NCBI GenBank assembly: GCA_965214615.1
Contig: OZ243952.1
Location: 2,914,001 to 2,978,000, forward strand
Length of the DNA stretch: 64,000 bases
Source of the DNA: CBDAUN01 sp965214615
GTDB lineage: Bacteria; Pseudomonadota; Gammaproteobacteria; Arenicellales; JAJDZL01
Direction: 5' to 3'
Shown here: in pieces, positions 1 to 9,277 of the stretch
How the letters are laid out: each line of letters begins with the position of its first letter
How positions within the stretch are numbered: the stretch's first letter is position 1
Translations under genes and position numbers: made by a program
Notes under the pieces: model-generated
Told to the model about the DNA's origin: nothing
What the model saw: the letters and a program-made list of their open reading frames with translations, nothing else
Database searches by the model: none

Positions 1-1
1 T

Positions 2-2002
2 ACGCACGTGAGCTCGCAGCGTCGCATTGAACTTTCAAGAATGCTGGAGAACAGGTCTCTTCTCAGTCAATACATGGTCCGAAGTCGCAAACGCGAAGTG
101 CTCGCCGATAAGGCGGAACGGTCGCCCCAAACCCTTTCCGTACAGTTTTCCGAGATCGAGCGCGACATATACAAACAAGTGACACGATTCCTTTGGAGCA
201 ATCTGCCTCGGGACTGCGAAGCTCCGCAATTCGCAATGATCATGCGGCAGCGACAAATGGCCAGTTCGCTCGTTGCGGCATTGGAGGCATGGAGGTGCAA
301 CGACGTTTTCGAGGATCTGGTCTGGGAGGATCTGGGGCCGAGCGAAGAACTTGAAAGTACCGGAATTGCCGAAACACGCATTTCAGATGAATTGGTGAAC
401 ACGCTCGACATCAAGAAATTAGAGTCCGCAGATTCAAAATATCAGAAATTGAAGGATTTTCTGTTCAAGGAACTGAGCAGGAACAGATCAGAAAAGTTTG
501 TTGTCTTCGCTTTTTTTCGCCGAACTCTCGAGTATCTGCAACGCCGGCTGCGAGACGACGGAATTTCCGCGGTGCTGATATTGGGAGGGATGGGCAACGA
601 AAGTTTCAAGCGCATTGAACAGTTCAAGAATGAAAGCGGTCCTTGCGTATTGCTTTCATCGGAAGTAGGCAGCGAAGGGATCGATCTTCAATTTTGCCGC
701 TTTATGGTCAACTACGACCTGCCATGGAATCCTATGCGGGTAGAGCAGCGTATCGGGCGCCTAGACAGGCTCGGACAGAAAGCGGAGCAAATATCGATCA
801 TCAACGTAGTCGTCGAAAATACGATTGAAGATCGAATTCTAATGCGACTGTACGAGCGGATCGATCTGTTCAAGGAGAGCATTGGCGATCTTGAAAGCAT
901 TTTGGGAGTTCAAACCTACAAACTGATAGAACAATTGCTTGATCCGAATCTTGATGAGGAAACACGCAATAGGCGCGCCAAAGAAGCCGAAGATGCTCTG
1001 ATCAATCAGAGAGATCACCAAAAAATACTGGAGGAGCAAGCTGTCAACCTAGTCGGCTTTTCGGACTACATTCACGAGCAGATCAATTCGAGCCGCAAAA
1101 TGGGGCGATGGCTTAGTGCGGATGAACTGCTTTCACTGGTAGACGATTTTTTCGCACGCAACTATCCAGGGTCAATAATCGAGCTTGCGGCAGAATCAGG
1201 GCATGTCGCAAGCATGAACTTGTCCGCTGATGCAAAAGTGGATCTTAGCCTTTTCATCTCGAAGCAAAAACCATCTACGAGAACCAGGCTTCATCTTGCT
1301 CCGACGCCGATATTGTGCTACTTTGATTCGAAGCAGAGCCGCAAGTTCGGTCAGAGGGAAGAGCTTATTGATCCGACACATCCTTTAATACAGTGGATCA
1401 GAAAATACTATGAGGACCAGGGCAACTCGCTGCATCGGGTTTCGGCAGTACTCCTTGATGCGAAACACTCGCCGGTTGCTGCAGGCAGCTACGCCTACGC
1501 TGTGCAAAGATGGTCGTTCGACGGGCTGCGCAAGGAGCACTTGCTGACTTTCATGGCTATTGAATTGAACTGTGACGAGCCATTGGGCGAGCAACGCTCG
1601 GAAGAACTCGTAACACTCGCCTCAAGGCATGGCAAGGCGTTCCCCAATGCCGCACAGCTGATCGGCGACCTTGATCAACTCACAAGGAAAGTCGAGTTTT
1701 GCGACGCCAATCTTGACGCGTTGTTCGGCGTTAAGTCAAATGACTTTGAAACTCAAAACACGCTGCGGTGCAGGCAGCAGGAAATTAGTGCTGACAACTA
1801 TAGGAATCGTCTCGTTGATGAACTCCATGAACGAATAGAACGATATCGGAGGGAAGGAAAGGCAAGCATTATTCCGGCAACGCAAGGATTGGTAAAAAAG
1901 GCGGAGTTTGAATTCAATCTGAAACGCAAGCGCATAGCCGAAAAACGCAGTGTCGATCCTACTCTGACACAATTGGCGGTGGGGCTTATTCGAGTTATTT
2001 AG
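2..2002 (+). CDS. SNF2/RapA-type DEAD-like helicase, 3' part (5' end outside window)
   Basis: The frame is open to the window edge, so this is the C-terminal part of a larger protein; the GTG at 8 is not its start. The first visible residues (SRMLENRSLLSQYMVRSRKR) match the end of the first RecA lobe of SNF2 ATPases. The second RecA-like lobe follows, with a motif V-like SSEVGSEGIDLQ and a motif VI-like EQRIGRLDRLGQ with its arginine finger. About 350 further residues have no domain I recognise. Helicases of this type are ATP-driven translocases on duplex DNA and recur in anti-phage modules; that role here is inference. The gene ends 10 bases before an Hsp70-like ATPase gene, so the two probably form an operon. 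The helicase assignment is firm; the biological role is not. Confidence 0.85.
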   Translation, partial: THVSSQRRIELSRMLENRSLLSQYMVRSRKREVLADKAERSPQTLSVQFSEIERDIYKQVTRFLWSNLPRDCEAPQFAMIMRQRQMASSLVAALEAWRCNDVFEDLVWEDLGPSEELESTGIAETRISDELVNTLDIKKLESADSKYQKLKDFLFKELSRNRSEKFVVFAFFRRTLEYLQRRLRDDGISAVLILGGMGNESFKRIEQFKNESGPCVLLSSEVGSEGIDLQFCRFMVNYDLPWNPMRVEQRIGRLDRLGQKAEQISIINVVVENTIEDRILMRLYERIDLFKESIGDLESILGVQTYKLIEQLLDPNLDEETRNRRAKEAEDALINQRDHQKILEEQAVNLVGFSDYIHEQINSSRKMGRWLSADELLSLVDDFFARNYPGSIIELAAESGHVASMNLSADAKVDLSLFISKQKPSTRTRLHLAPTPILCYFDSKQSRKFGQREELIDPTHPLIQWIRKYYEDQGNSLHRVSAVLLDAKHSPVAAGSYAYAVQRWSFDGLRKEHLLTFMAIELNCDEPLGEQRSEELVTLASRHGKAFPNAAQLIGDLDQLTRKVEFCDANLDALFGVKSNDFETQNTLRCRQQEISADNYRNRLVDELHERIERYRREGKASIIPATQGLVKKAEFEFNLKRKRIAEKRSVDPTLTQLAVGLIRVI

Positions 2003-2012
2003 GGTAATTTTC

Positions 2013-3536
2013 ATGGATTTTCGATCATTGCTGAAATTTGCCGGCTGGAAGAAAAGCAAGGCAATTGAAACGCATCCCTCGGATTCGCAGAGGTCAGCAT
2101 CCGGCGATCGCAGCGTTGAAGCGACTTTACGGAACGATCATGGCAACCCGGTGCTGGTACTCAACCTTGGCATTGATTTTGGCACCAGCTTTACCAAAGT
2201 GTGTTTCAGAAATGCGGGCACGGAACAAAGCGAAGTCGTCAATTTTGGCGGGAGCACGCTTGAAAGTGCATTGATTCCCTCTCTCGTGACGGTTGGTTCT
2301 GATGGATCGCTAGGCCTGCAAGCTGACGAAAACTGCGGTGTTTGCTGCAGGAACCTTAAAATGAAATTGGTGGGCGCCGCGTCAATGGACGGGGAGTGCC
2401 GGCATTGGCAGGAAGTCAGCCTCGATGATGACTTTGTCATTCGGGCTCTTTCAAGCTGGTTTCTAGCGAAAGTTGCCTTGAAGGCCCGAGATTGGATCGC
2501 AGTCAACCGAAAGGAACTTTTTGCTGGAAGAGCCGTGATATGGACGGCGAATGTGGGGGTTCCTGTCGACCATTGCGATTCACCGGATATCAGGGTGTTC
2601 GATGAAGTTTTCCGCATGGCATGGAAGTGGGCTGAGCAAGGCAGTGTGCCATGCGACTTACGAAGTGCTATCGAGCGTTACAACGCTGATGTCAAAGCGG
2701 CTACAGAAACACCGACAGATTGTCACGCATGGCCGGAACTGGCGGCTGCCGTTCAATCATTTGTCATCTCGCGGGAAGCGCGGGAAGGTATTTACCTGTA
2801 TATTGACATTGGCGGCGGAACGGTGGACGGAGTCTCATTCAATTTATTCGCCCCAGACGGCGAAAAAAGCGTGAACTTCTACGCGGGTAAAGTAAGAAGT
2901 CTTGGGATTTCCGCGATTGCCGGCTCATTCGGGGATTTGGCGCAACAGATCGAGACCCTCTTGTTGAACCATGGGACGGCGGAAGCAAACGGAGAACTTT
3001 CGAGCTCCGAGCCGAGCAAACAACTCCTGGCAAAAAGGAACGAGGTTCAGCAAATCGTCGGATACGTAGTGACAACAGCCAAGAAAAAGGATAGTAGGGA
3101 TTGGGAGAAACCGGAAAGTCAGGATTTTTTTGGATCGCGGGAACGATTCACGGTACCGGATCAGTCAAACATGGTGCGTTTGCCGGTGTTTGTCGGAGGC
3201 GGCGGAGCAAGTTCCGAGTGGTATAGGGAAGCCATTGCAAGTACGCACGCAGACTTCAAGCATGAAGCCATCAAGGTGCCGCCGTACAGATTGCTTGAAG
3301 TTCCCTATCCATCGGACCTAGACATGAACGGATTGCCGAGTGAGAGCTTTCATCGATTCGCAATTGCCTATGGGCTGTCTGTTCCGTTTGGCGAGGGACC
3401 GGAGGTTAGGTTGCCGAGCGAATTGGAACAAATTGAACAGCGGGAGCCTCGGCCGCTCGATGTCACTCCTTATTCTGACTCCAAGGATGTTTTTACTGAC
3501 CCAACAGGTTGGAAAGTGTTGGGGAGACAAGAATAA
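2013..3536 (+). CDS. Hsp70/actin-fold ATPase-domain protein
   Basis: The 507-residue protein has the three actin/Hsp70 ATPase signatures in order: phosphate-1 NLGIDFGTSFTKV near residue 50, phosphate-2 YIDIGGGTVDG near 265, and adenosine-binding VFVGGGGASSEW near 390. There is no recognisable DnaK substrate-binding domain and no J-protein nearby, so it is probably not a housekeeping chaperone. It begins 10 bases after the SNF2 helicase stop, which suggests co-transcription and joint function. The ATG at 2013 has only a weak upstream GGGTAA-type ribosome site, consistent with translational coupling. The ATPase fold is clear; partner and role are unknown. Confidence 0.75.
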   Translation: MDFRSLLKFAGWKKSKAIETHPSDSQRSASGDRSVEATLRNDHGNPVLVLNLGIDFGTSFTKVCFRNAGTEQSEVVNFGGSTLESALIPSLVTVGSDGSLGLQADENCGVCCRNLKMKLVGAASMDGECRHWQEVSLDDDFVIRALSSWFLAKVALKARDWIAVNRKELFAGRAVIWTANVGVPVDHCDSPDIRVFDEVFRMAWKWAEQGSVPCDLRSAIERYNADVKAATETPTDCHAWPELAAAVQSFVISREAREGIYLYIDIGGGTVDGVSFNLFAPDGEKSVNFYAGKVRSLGISAIAGSFGDLAQQIETLLLNHGTAEANGELSSSEPSKQLLAKRNEVQQIVGYVVTTAKKKDSRDWEKPESQDFFGSRERFTVPDQSNMVRLPVFVGGGGASSEWYREAIASTHADFKHEAIKVPPYRLLEVPYPSDLDMNGLPSESFHRFAIAYGLSVPFGEGPEVRLPSELEQIEQREPRPLDVTPYSDSKDVFTDPTGWKVLGRQE

Positions 3537-3921
3537 ATCCTTGGATGAGTACTTAGCAGAAATATAATCGGGATTACAAAATATAGAATGGTGATAATGA
3601 GCTAACTGTGGAATTGCTATTTGGAAAATGGGCAGTTCAACTTTCGGCCGAGTTTGCGGGTCTCGGCAATGACATCACTTACGCGCGCCCACGTTGAAAT
3701 AGGTCCGGTAGTTTGTTCACAGCAGCGAACCGATGGATTATTCGTTCACTGGAATATAGAGCGACAATCTGAAATTTTACGGATTCGGAATAACCTTGTT
3801 TGTCGATCTACACCCGACGATAGAAACTTCTGGCAAACGCATATTTAAATTTACATTATGGATGACTCAAGTTGCATGTTGTTAGACGAAAATATCGACC
3901 GAATGCTGAAAATTTGGCAGA
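3537..3921. other. Intergenic stretch with one arm of an imperfect inverted repeat
   Basis: No convincing gene is present. Bases about 3713-3757 match, inverted and at roughly 80 percent, bases about 5258-5302 at the 3' end of the next gene; both contain a GTTTGTTCA...GCAGCGAA..CGATGG pattern. The sequence becomes part of the large inverted duplication from 3813 onward. Confidence 0.5.
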
Positions 3922-5265
3922 ATGGCACGGTGTGAAGAAATGAAGGATAGAATCGCTTTCATAATTCCCACGACGACTGGGGGCGGAGCTGAACGGGTAG
4001 TTGTCGAGTACCTCAAGTACCTCGACAAGCAAGGGATTGATACCGATTTGGTTTTGTACGAGCTTAGAGGCGCTTTATTATCTGAAATACCTTCGAAAAC
4101 CAATATCTGCGTAGTTCACCAATCACCGCAACCAGTTGCAACAAAGAGCGTCAATTCCGGAATTGCAGGAAACATCCGGTATTACCACGAACCAAAGAAA
4201 GTGGAAATTTCGTCCTATTGTCGAGAGGTGCTCCCGAATTGGCCGCTTTGGCATCGAGTTTTTCCTCGTAGAAAGAATCGATACGTAACTCAATCATATT
4301 CATTGTCAAAATATTTCCTAGATCGGAAGCCTAAGATTGCAATGGCCATAATGTCGAACAGTTTTATGTGCACGGTCATCGGGTTACGAATCAGTCGGAT
4401 ACCCACAAAAGTCATCTGTTCAGTGCATGGTGAAGTTGCGCGAGGTCCAACTCAACCCTCTAATGGTCGCGCCTATCAAACCTACCGTAAACTAATTAAA
4501 CATGCCGATTGGGTACATACGGTTTCTGACGGTATACGGGATGATTTGATTTTCAATAAGATGTTCCCAGAGAACCGCATTTCGACAATCTACAATCCTG
4601 CATACCATCCCAACCTGATGAAGTTGGCCGAAGCACCCTCATCGCACGATTGGCTCGACAAAAAGAACGAATGCAATTATAGGATCGTCTTGACTGTGGG
4701 CAATCTTACACCAGCGAAGAATCATAGACTATTGATCGATGCATTTTCTTTAGTTACAAAAAAAATACCTCGGTCCAAATTAGTCATTCTGGGTGAAGGC
4801 AGTCAACGAAAGGAATTAGAGCGTCAAATTAGTCGTCTTGGCTTGACTAAAGATGTTGCACTTCCAGGTTGGATTGGTAATGTGAGTTCGTTTTTACATC
4901 GCTGCGACGTGTTTGTGCTGTCTTCAAATACCGAAGGTTTTGCAATTGTACTTGTGGAAGCTCTCGCGTTAGGTTGCAAAATAATTTCTACCGATTGCCC
5001 GCATGGCCCAAAGGAAATACTGAATAAAGGAAAATTCGGAATTTTAGTAGCGATGAACGACAAGGATGCCCTAGCCAATGCGATCATTGGCACACTGACC
5101 GAATCTAGCACCTATCGTTTCACAAACCGTCGAAGTTTACAATTGAGAGCAGCCGATTTTTCAATCGAAAAATGCGGTCCAAATTTATTGAGTTTGTTCG
5201 ATAATCTGTCCCCCGGCTTTGGTAACGCTCCGGTGATGGACCGAACACCGACCTGTAGTCAGTGA
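3922..5265 (+). CDS. GT4-family glycosyltransferase (copy 1)
   Basis: The GT-B fold retaining glycosyltransferase transfers a sugar from a nucleotide donor onto a glycan or lipid-linked acceptor on the cytoplasmic side. The N-terminal nucleotide-fold entry contains TTTGGGAERVVVEYL. The C-terminal donor-binding half has the typical LTVGNLTPAKNHRLLIDAF segment and the EX7E-like EGFAIVLVEALALG. Its length of about 447 residues fits the family. The ATG at 3940 (MKDRIAFIIP) is an equally good or better start, because family members usually begin a few residues before the first beta strand. It opens the glycan island and is followed by a methyltransferase. An identical second copy lies at 12592-13935 on the other strand. 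Confidence 0.85.
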   Translation: MARCEEMKDRIAFIIPTTTGGGAERVVVEYLKYLDKQGIDTDLVLYELRGALLSEIPSKTNICVVHQSPQPVATKSVNSGIAGNIRYYHEPKKVEISSYCREVLPNWPLWHRVFPRRKNRYVTQSYSLSKYFLDRKPKIAMAIMSNSFMCTVIGLRISRIPTKVICSVHGEVARGPTQPSNGRAYQTYRKLIKHADWVHTVSDGIRDDLIFNKMFPENRISTIYNPAYHPNLMKLAEAPSSHDWLDKKNECNYRIVLTVGNLTPAKNHRLLIDAFSLVTKKIPRSKLVILGEGSQRKELERQISRLGLTKDVALPGWIGNVSSFLHRCDVFVLSSNTEGFAIVLVEALALGCKIISTDCPHGPKEILNKGKFGILVAMNDKDALANAIIGTLTESSTYRFTNRRSLQLRAADFSIEKCGPNLLSLFDNLSPGFGNAPVMDRTPTCSQ

Positions 5266-5557
5266 ATGAATAGGCCATCGTTTCGCTGCCATGAACAAAC
5301 AGTCGAACTTGCTACAAGGCGGCAGCGTCTCTGGCTGTAACATTGCAATCATCCCCAATGATGTCCCGAACAAGGTGCCACAAGCTGATTTGCCACTGGA
5401 ACGCACTCATCGTTCAGGCCTGATTGCCTTTGGACAAATCTTTGCGCTAATTGATAATCCCACGACGCCACACTCGAGCACACCACATTCATAGCATGTC
5501 ATACAGATATACAAATTCATACCCGCGAGTATTAGGATGTAAGTAGAGGGAGAGACG

Positions 5558-6244
5558 ATGGGCTTGAACAAAACGATAAGGAAGACGCTCGACTGTGCGG
5601 TGCGACCGCTTGGATTGAGGGTGATAAAGGCTCATGCTCTAGAACCGGTACATCTGTATCAATACGCCAATGTGGACGAGTACCATGAGTTGCAAGTCAA
5701 GTACAACAAAAATAGTATATCGAGCGTTTGGGCCGATCCGACGACGCTGACTAAAATTGCCGAGAACATAAAATCTCATGGGCTTGGCAGGTCTGGCATT
5801 TGTCATGGTGCACGCAACGGATTCGAGGTTAAATTTCTGCGCGACTACCTCGAAGGTGACATCATAGGCACCGACATCTCTGATTCAGCTCTCGATTTCC
5901 CTCACATCAAGATCTGGGATTTCCACGATGACAACCCGCAATGGCGTAGCCAATTCGACTTCGTGTACACCAACTCACTGGATCATGCGATGGAACCAGA
6001 CCGCGCTCTGCGAACGTGGGCTGGACAACTCGTTCCGCAGGGACGGATTTATATTGAACATTCAACTGGACTGTCAAGCAGGAGGGATCCATTTGGTGCG
6101 CACTCTTGGGCGTTGCCCTACCTGTTCTTCAAATGGGGTCGGGGCATCTACGAAATGATTGACATAATCGAGGTAGACGCCAAGGAAAATAATGGCGCAA
6201 GTGCGTCTGTTTTCGTTCTGCGCCCCATTCAACCATTCAACTAG
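5558..6244 (+). CDS. Class I SAM-dependent methyltransferase (copy 1)
   Basis: A 228-residue protein with a Rossmann methyltransferase core: motif I region GICHGARNGFE near residue 80, an acidic strand end IGTDIS near 105, and the post-motif FDFVYTNSLDH near 140. Such proteins in glycan loci often methylate sugars or modify lipid-linked intermediates; the substrate here is unknown. A good ribosome-binding site (GAGGGAGAGA) precedes the ATG. The 290 bases upstream, after the GT4 gene, contain no recognisable gene. An identical copy is at 11613-12299. Confidence 0.75.
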   Translation: MGLNKTIRKTLDCAVRPLGLRVIKAHALEPVHLYQYANVDEYHELQVKYNKNSISSVWADPTTLTKIAENIKSHGLGRSGICHGARNGFEVKFLRDYLEGDIIGTDISDSALDFPHIKIWDFHDDNPQWRSQFDFVYTNSLDHAMEPDRALRTWAGQLVPQGRIYIEHSTGLSSRRDPFGAHSWALPYLFFKWGRGIYEMIDIIEVDAKENNGASASVFVLRPIQPFN

Positions 6245-6313
6245 TCGTCCGCCATTCGGTGCGAGTTCGAGTGTTCAATAAAAGGGCATTCCCAATCAAT
6301 GCCACTCTGATTA

Positions 6314-7222
6314 ATGAAGAGCCAAAAAGATAACTGTGCAAAAATGAAAGAACTAGAAAATACACTCATTCATACATTTATTACTCCAGGATTTATGGGA
6401 TGGTGCGAAATGTTCTTGGAGTCACTACGTTACCAGCATGGAGAAAAATACCATGTCCGCATCGACAGTCGGAACCTATCAGAAAATGATATTAAGTTGT
6501 TAAAACGGACATACAGTAATACCAATGTTTGCAATCAACCGCTTGATTGGGATGCGCAAGCAAAGGAAGCCGGGGTTGATGTTGAAACATTCCATTATTG
6601 GCGCCAACAGATTGAGAAAGGAATCGTAACAGACGAGAACGTTCTGTGCAAGATTGCAATTTCGGTTAACCAACGTTATCGCGCTATGGAAACTGTCGCA
6701 GCAACCGCAAGGGAAAGTGGATTCAATTTTCTTCTTCACAGTGATGCGGATGTTTACATTCGGAAGCCGTTGAATCCGATGCTCTCTATAATGAATGAAC
6801 ATGACATTTCCGTGTACGTTCGTCCTGACCGACCGCATATTGGCCGTGTTTGGGGTGGGTGGCTCGGGTTTCGCTTGAACGAAAACACAGAAAGATTCAT
6901 GTCTGAATGGATGTCAGAAATTGATAGAGTGCCATTTCTGGAACGTTGGAGGGGGTATGGTCAGTCGGCCCTTTGGTTTGCCATTGAAAATGCCGAGTAT
7001 TTAACGGTCGGCGATTTAAGCCAAATTCCCGAAGCTCCGCGCTATGGTGACCCACGCTCAGCAGACAAGGAAATGGATCTTTGGATATGTAACGGTCCAA
7101 ATAAACATGATTCCATACGCAATTGCTGGCGAGACCTGCTGACAAAGTATCCTCGTATACCGTTGCCGGTTACAACTCGAAAGTGGTGGAAAATATCTAT
7201 CAATATCAAACAAGAGAATTGA
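6314..7222 (+). CDS. GT-A-fold glycosyltransferase-like protein
   Basis: A 302-residue protein with an N-terminal strand leading into a region typical of nucleotide-sugar transferases, and a DXD-type metal/nucleotide site in LLHSDADVYIRKPL near residue 145. DXD enzymes use Mn or Mg to hold the nucleotide-sugar donor. Trp and Asp residues around YGQSALWFAIE could form the acceptor pocket. I do not recognise a precise family. The ATG at 6344 (MKELENT) is an alternative start. It lies between the methyltransferase and a sulfotransferase-like gene, so it is most likely part of the same surface-glycan pathway. Confidence 0.6.
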   Translation: MKSQKDNCAKMKELENTLIHTFITPGFMGWCEMFLESLRYQHGEKYHVRIDSRNLSENDIKLLKRTYSNTNVCNQPLDWDAQAKEAGVDVETFHYWRQQIEKGIVTDENVLCKIAISVNQRYRAMETVAATARESGFNFLLHSDADVYIRKPLNPMLSIMNEHDISVYVRPDRPHIGRVWGGWLGFRLNENTERFMSEWMSEIDRVPFLERWRGYGQSALWFAIENAEYLTVGDLSQIPEAPRYGDPRSADKEMDLWICNGPNKHDSIRNCWRDLLTKYPRIPLPVTTRKWWKISINIKQEN

Positions 7223-7434
7223 CCATATCGAACACTTTGAATCCGAACACACGAGTTGAAAGAGTAGCTGCTAGTCAAATTATCGAAGTTCTGAACAAGC
7301 GCTTAAAACAGGTAAACTATTACTTTGAAAAAAGAAGCACATCATCATTGCGCCCTAATTGTCATATTTTACAGGTAAGACATTTCAGTTGAATTATTTG
7401 ATAAAACACTTTGGCGGACAGATATTCGTCAGAA

Positions 7435-8463
7435 ATGACGCCACAATTTAAAATACGAATGGGACCGATGGAAGTAATCAACGATAAACGATGCGGGTTC
7501 AGTGTGCCGGAGATCGTTCTGCATCTTGGCGCACATCGGACGGCTACAACTCGCCTCCAGCATATTTTGGATACAAATTTTGGCGTTTTGGCCAATGCAA
7601 ATATTATTGCACTAACACCACCACGTAACGGCAAGCGAAATACACCAACAATTCGCTTGGTACTGAACGCACTGCCAACGAAAAACAAGATTCGATTTCA
7701 AACGCTGAAACAAATTCGAAAGGCACGAGCGATTTTGTGTTTTTTGATTGAAGGGCATTCAAGTGGACTTACCGTTCCACCTCGAAAAATAATCGTTTCA
7801 GACGAAAATTTATTGGGTGAGTCGTTCGACTATCGAACAGGTGCCGGGATTTATCCCTTCGCCTACTTTAGATTTTTATATTTTCGTAGAGTTTTGCGCC
7901 GTCTACCAAGCGAAATTCACTTAACGATACGCCCGTACGATTCGTTCGTCGTGTCGGATTATGCTATGAGATGCGTCTACGGAAACAATTCCTTCCCCGA
8001 ATTTGATGATGTCCGAATTTCTTTGCTATCTTTCACAAGAGGGTGGCCAGCTGTCGTGGATGACATAACGCGCGTCTTTCCAAATGTACCCATCAAGTTA
8101 ACCCGAATGGAACAACACCCGATTGAAGATCGTCTTGCTCAACTTGTAGGTTCATCGGTATTTTCAGGATTCAGATTAGACGGCAAAGAACGTTTGAATC
8201 ATCGTCCAACGATTGAAGCAATGACGGAAGCTAGAAAGTTGAGAATCAGTGGAAGTTTGTATGATGCATACGTGAAGGACTCAGTGCTCGAACACCACGC
8301 AAATGGGACTCGGTTCGACCCACTCAAATCGGAGGAACGCATTTATTTACGAAAGCGTTATTCGAAAGATTTGGACATTCTAACTGAAAAGTTAAAAAAA
8401 ATTGGCCTTGAAAATTTTAGCAGCAGTTCGAATTATGAGTTTGTAGATTTTCGGTGCAATTAG
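7435..8463 (+). CDS. Sulfotransferase-like P-loop protein, 3' end disrupted by IS insertion
   Basis: The protein shows LHLGAHRTATTRLQ near residue 30, matching the 5'-phosphosulfate-binding loop (HIGxHKTGTTxLQ type) of PAPS-dependent sulfotransferases. A downstream IIVSDENLLG fits the second conserved segment. Such enzymes sulfate sugars. The ATG at 7435 is preferred over the upstream TTG at 7411. The natural reading frame is interrupted at 8420 by an IS; the last 14 residues and the stop are IS-encoded. The original 3' end, about 20 codons including a stop at 17989, lies beyond the insertion at 17931-17991; joining them restores one open frame of 348 residues. The product may retain activity because only the C-terminus is replaced. 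Confidence 0.7.
   Translation: MTPQFKIRMGPMEVINDKRCGFSVPEIVLHLGAHRTATTRLQHILDTNFGVLANANIIALTPPRNGKRNTPTIRLVLNALPTKNKIRFQTLKQIRKARAILCFLIEGHSSGLTVPPRKIIVSDENLLGESFDYRTGAGIYPFAYFRFLYFRRVLRRLPSEIHLTIRPYDSFVVSDYAMRCVYGNNSFPEFDDVRISLLSFTRGWPAVVDDITRVFPNVPIKLTRMEQHPIEDRLAQLVGSSVFSGFRLDGKERLNHRPTIEAMTEARKLRISGSLYDAYVKDSVLEHHANGTRFDPLKSEERIYLRKRYSKDLDILTEKLKKIGLENFSSSSNYEFVDFRCN
8412..8420. repeat. Target-site duplication, left copy (AAATTTTAG)
   Basis: The nine bases immediately left of the IS end at 8421 are identical to the nine bases immediately right of the IS end at 17921. This marks the original insertion point in the sulfotransferase gene. Confidence 0.85.
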
Positions 8464-9158
8464 TTTTTGTGGAACAAACAAGTGGCGAAGTCGCGGTCGT
8501 CAGGCCGCACGGCAGCGCGATGTCGCTAAGGAGGCGCGATGTCGCTAAGGAGGCGCCTGTGCGATCGGTCGCAGGTCGGGATTGGCGATTGGCGCAAGCA
8601 GTTCGCGCCAGGTGTGGAAATACGTCCAGGAGGTGATTGCGTCGATGAGGAGGAAAAATCGTTTTCGCCGGAAGCACTGGCGGCGTGCCTCGAACCACAG
8701 TTGGCACAAAAGATCGCACACGCCGTGGAAGGCGAAAGCGATCAGGTTCAGCGTCAGCAGCGTGTTCGACAGTCCCTTTTTTCCATGGCCGAAATTATGT
8801 TCGGCATGATAGCCCTTCTTGAGAAGGTTGAATCCCTCGTTTTCACAGCGCCAGCGTGTGCGTCCGCACCTGACGATTTGAACTACGTTGTCCTTGTCGG
8901 GTGCAATCGAAGTGATGTAGCGGAAGGTGCGCGGCTTGGAATTCGCCTTGGCATTGGGCCCGGTGTCGCGGATGCGCACTTCGACGTAGTATGCTTGGAA
9001 CGGATTTTTCTCTGCGCCAAGCGGCAGTTTGCAATGAGTCCACCGGTAGCGGTATTCCTTGTTCGGCTTGTGGCGCCCGGGGGTCTTTTTACACTGGCGC
9101 TTCGACGGCCAGGTGATGCCGTGCAGGTAGTCGAACAAGATCGCATGGTCACTTTCTT
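8421..9158 (-). mobile_element. Truncated copy A of the methyltransferase-carrying IS
   Basis: 738 bases are nearly identical (one C/T difference seen at 8612) to 15479-16216. It begins with the 17-bp terminal repeat CAGCAGTTCGAATTATG and stops abruptly at 9158 inside the transposase gene. The methylase half and the other terminus are missing. Confidence 0.9.
8545..9158 (-). pseudogene. C-terminal half of DDE transposase (IS copy A)
   Basis: It encodes the last roughly 200 residues of the 445-residue transposase found intact at 15603-16940, including the catalytic-glutamate region CENEGFNLLKKGYHAEHNFG. The first two catalytic aspartates are lost, so the copy is inactive. The 5' break at 9158 is joined to unrelated sequence. 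Confidence 0.85.
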
Positions 9159-9277
9159 GAGATATTGTAGAAAGTAGTGCGTGGGCGGACGCGCATCAAG
9201 CGGCGACCTGGTCGGTGTCGACGAATTCTACCTCAATCCCATCTTTGGAATCCGCTCCCCGTATCACTTTGCCCAGC
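9159..9277. other. Short unassigned junction sequence
   Basis: 119 bases lie between the truncated IS copy A and the end of a truncated IS21 element. One frame reads GDLVGVDEFYLNPIFGIRSP, which may be a scrap of a coding sequence, but I do not recognise it. Confidence 0.3.

Larger units (their letters stand above)
3813..6246 (+). repeat. 2.4-kb inverted duplication, copy 1
   Basis: This block reappears as its reverse complement at 11611-14044; paired coordinates sum to 17857. Both encoded proteins, the GT4 glycosyltransferase and the 228-residue methyltransferase, are identical in the two copies. Sequence identity stops sharply at 3812/14045 and decays after 6246/11611. The copies flank about 5.4 kb. 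Such identity implies a recent duplication, gene conversion or an assembly artefact. Confidence 0.9.
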
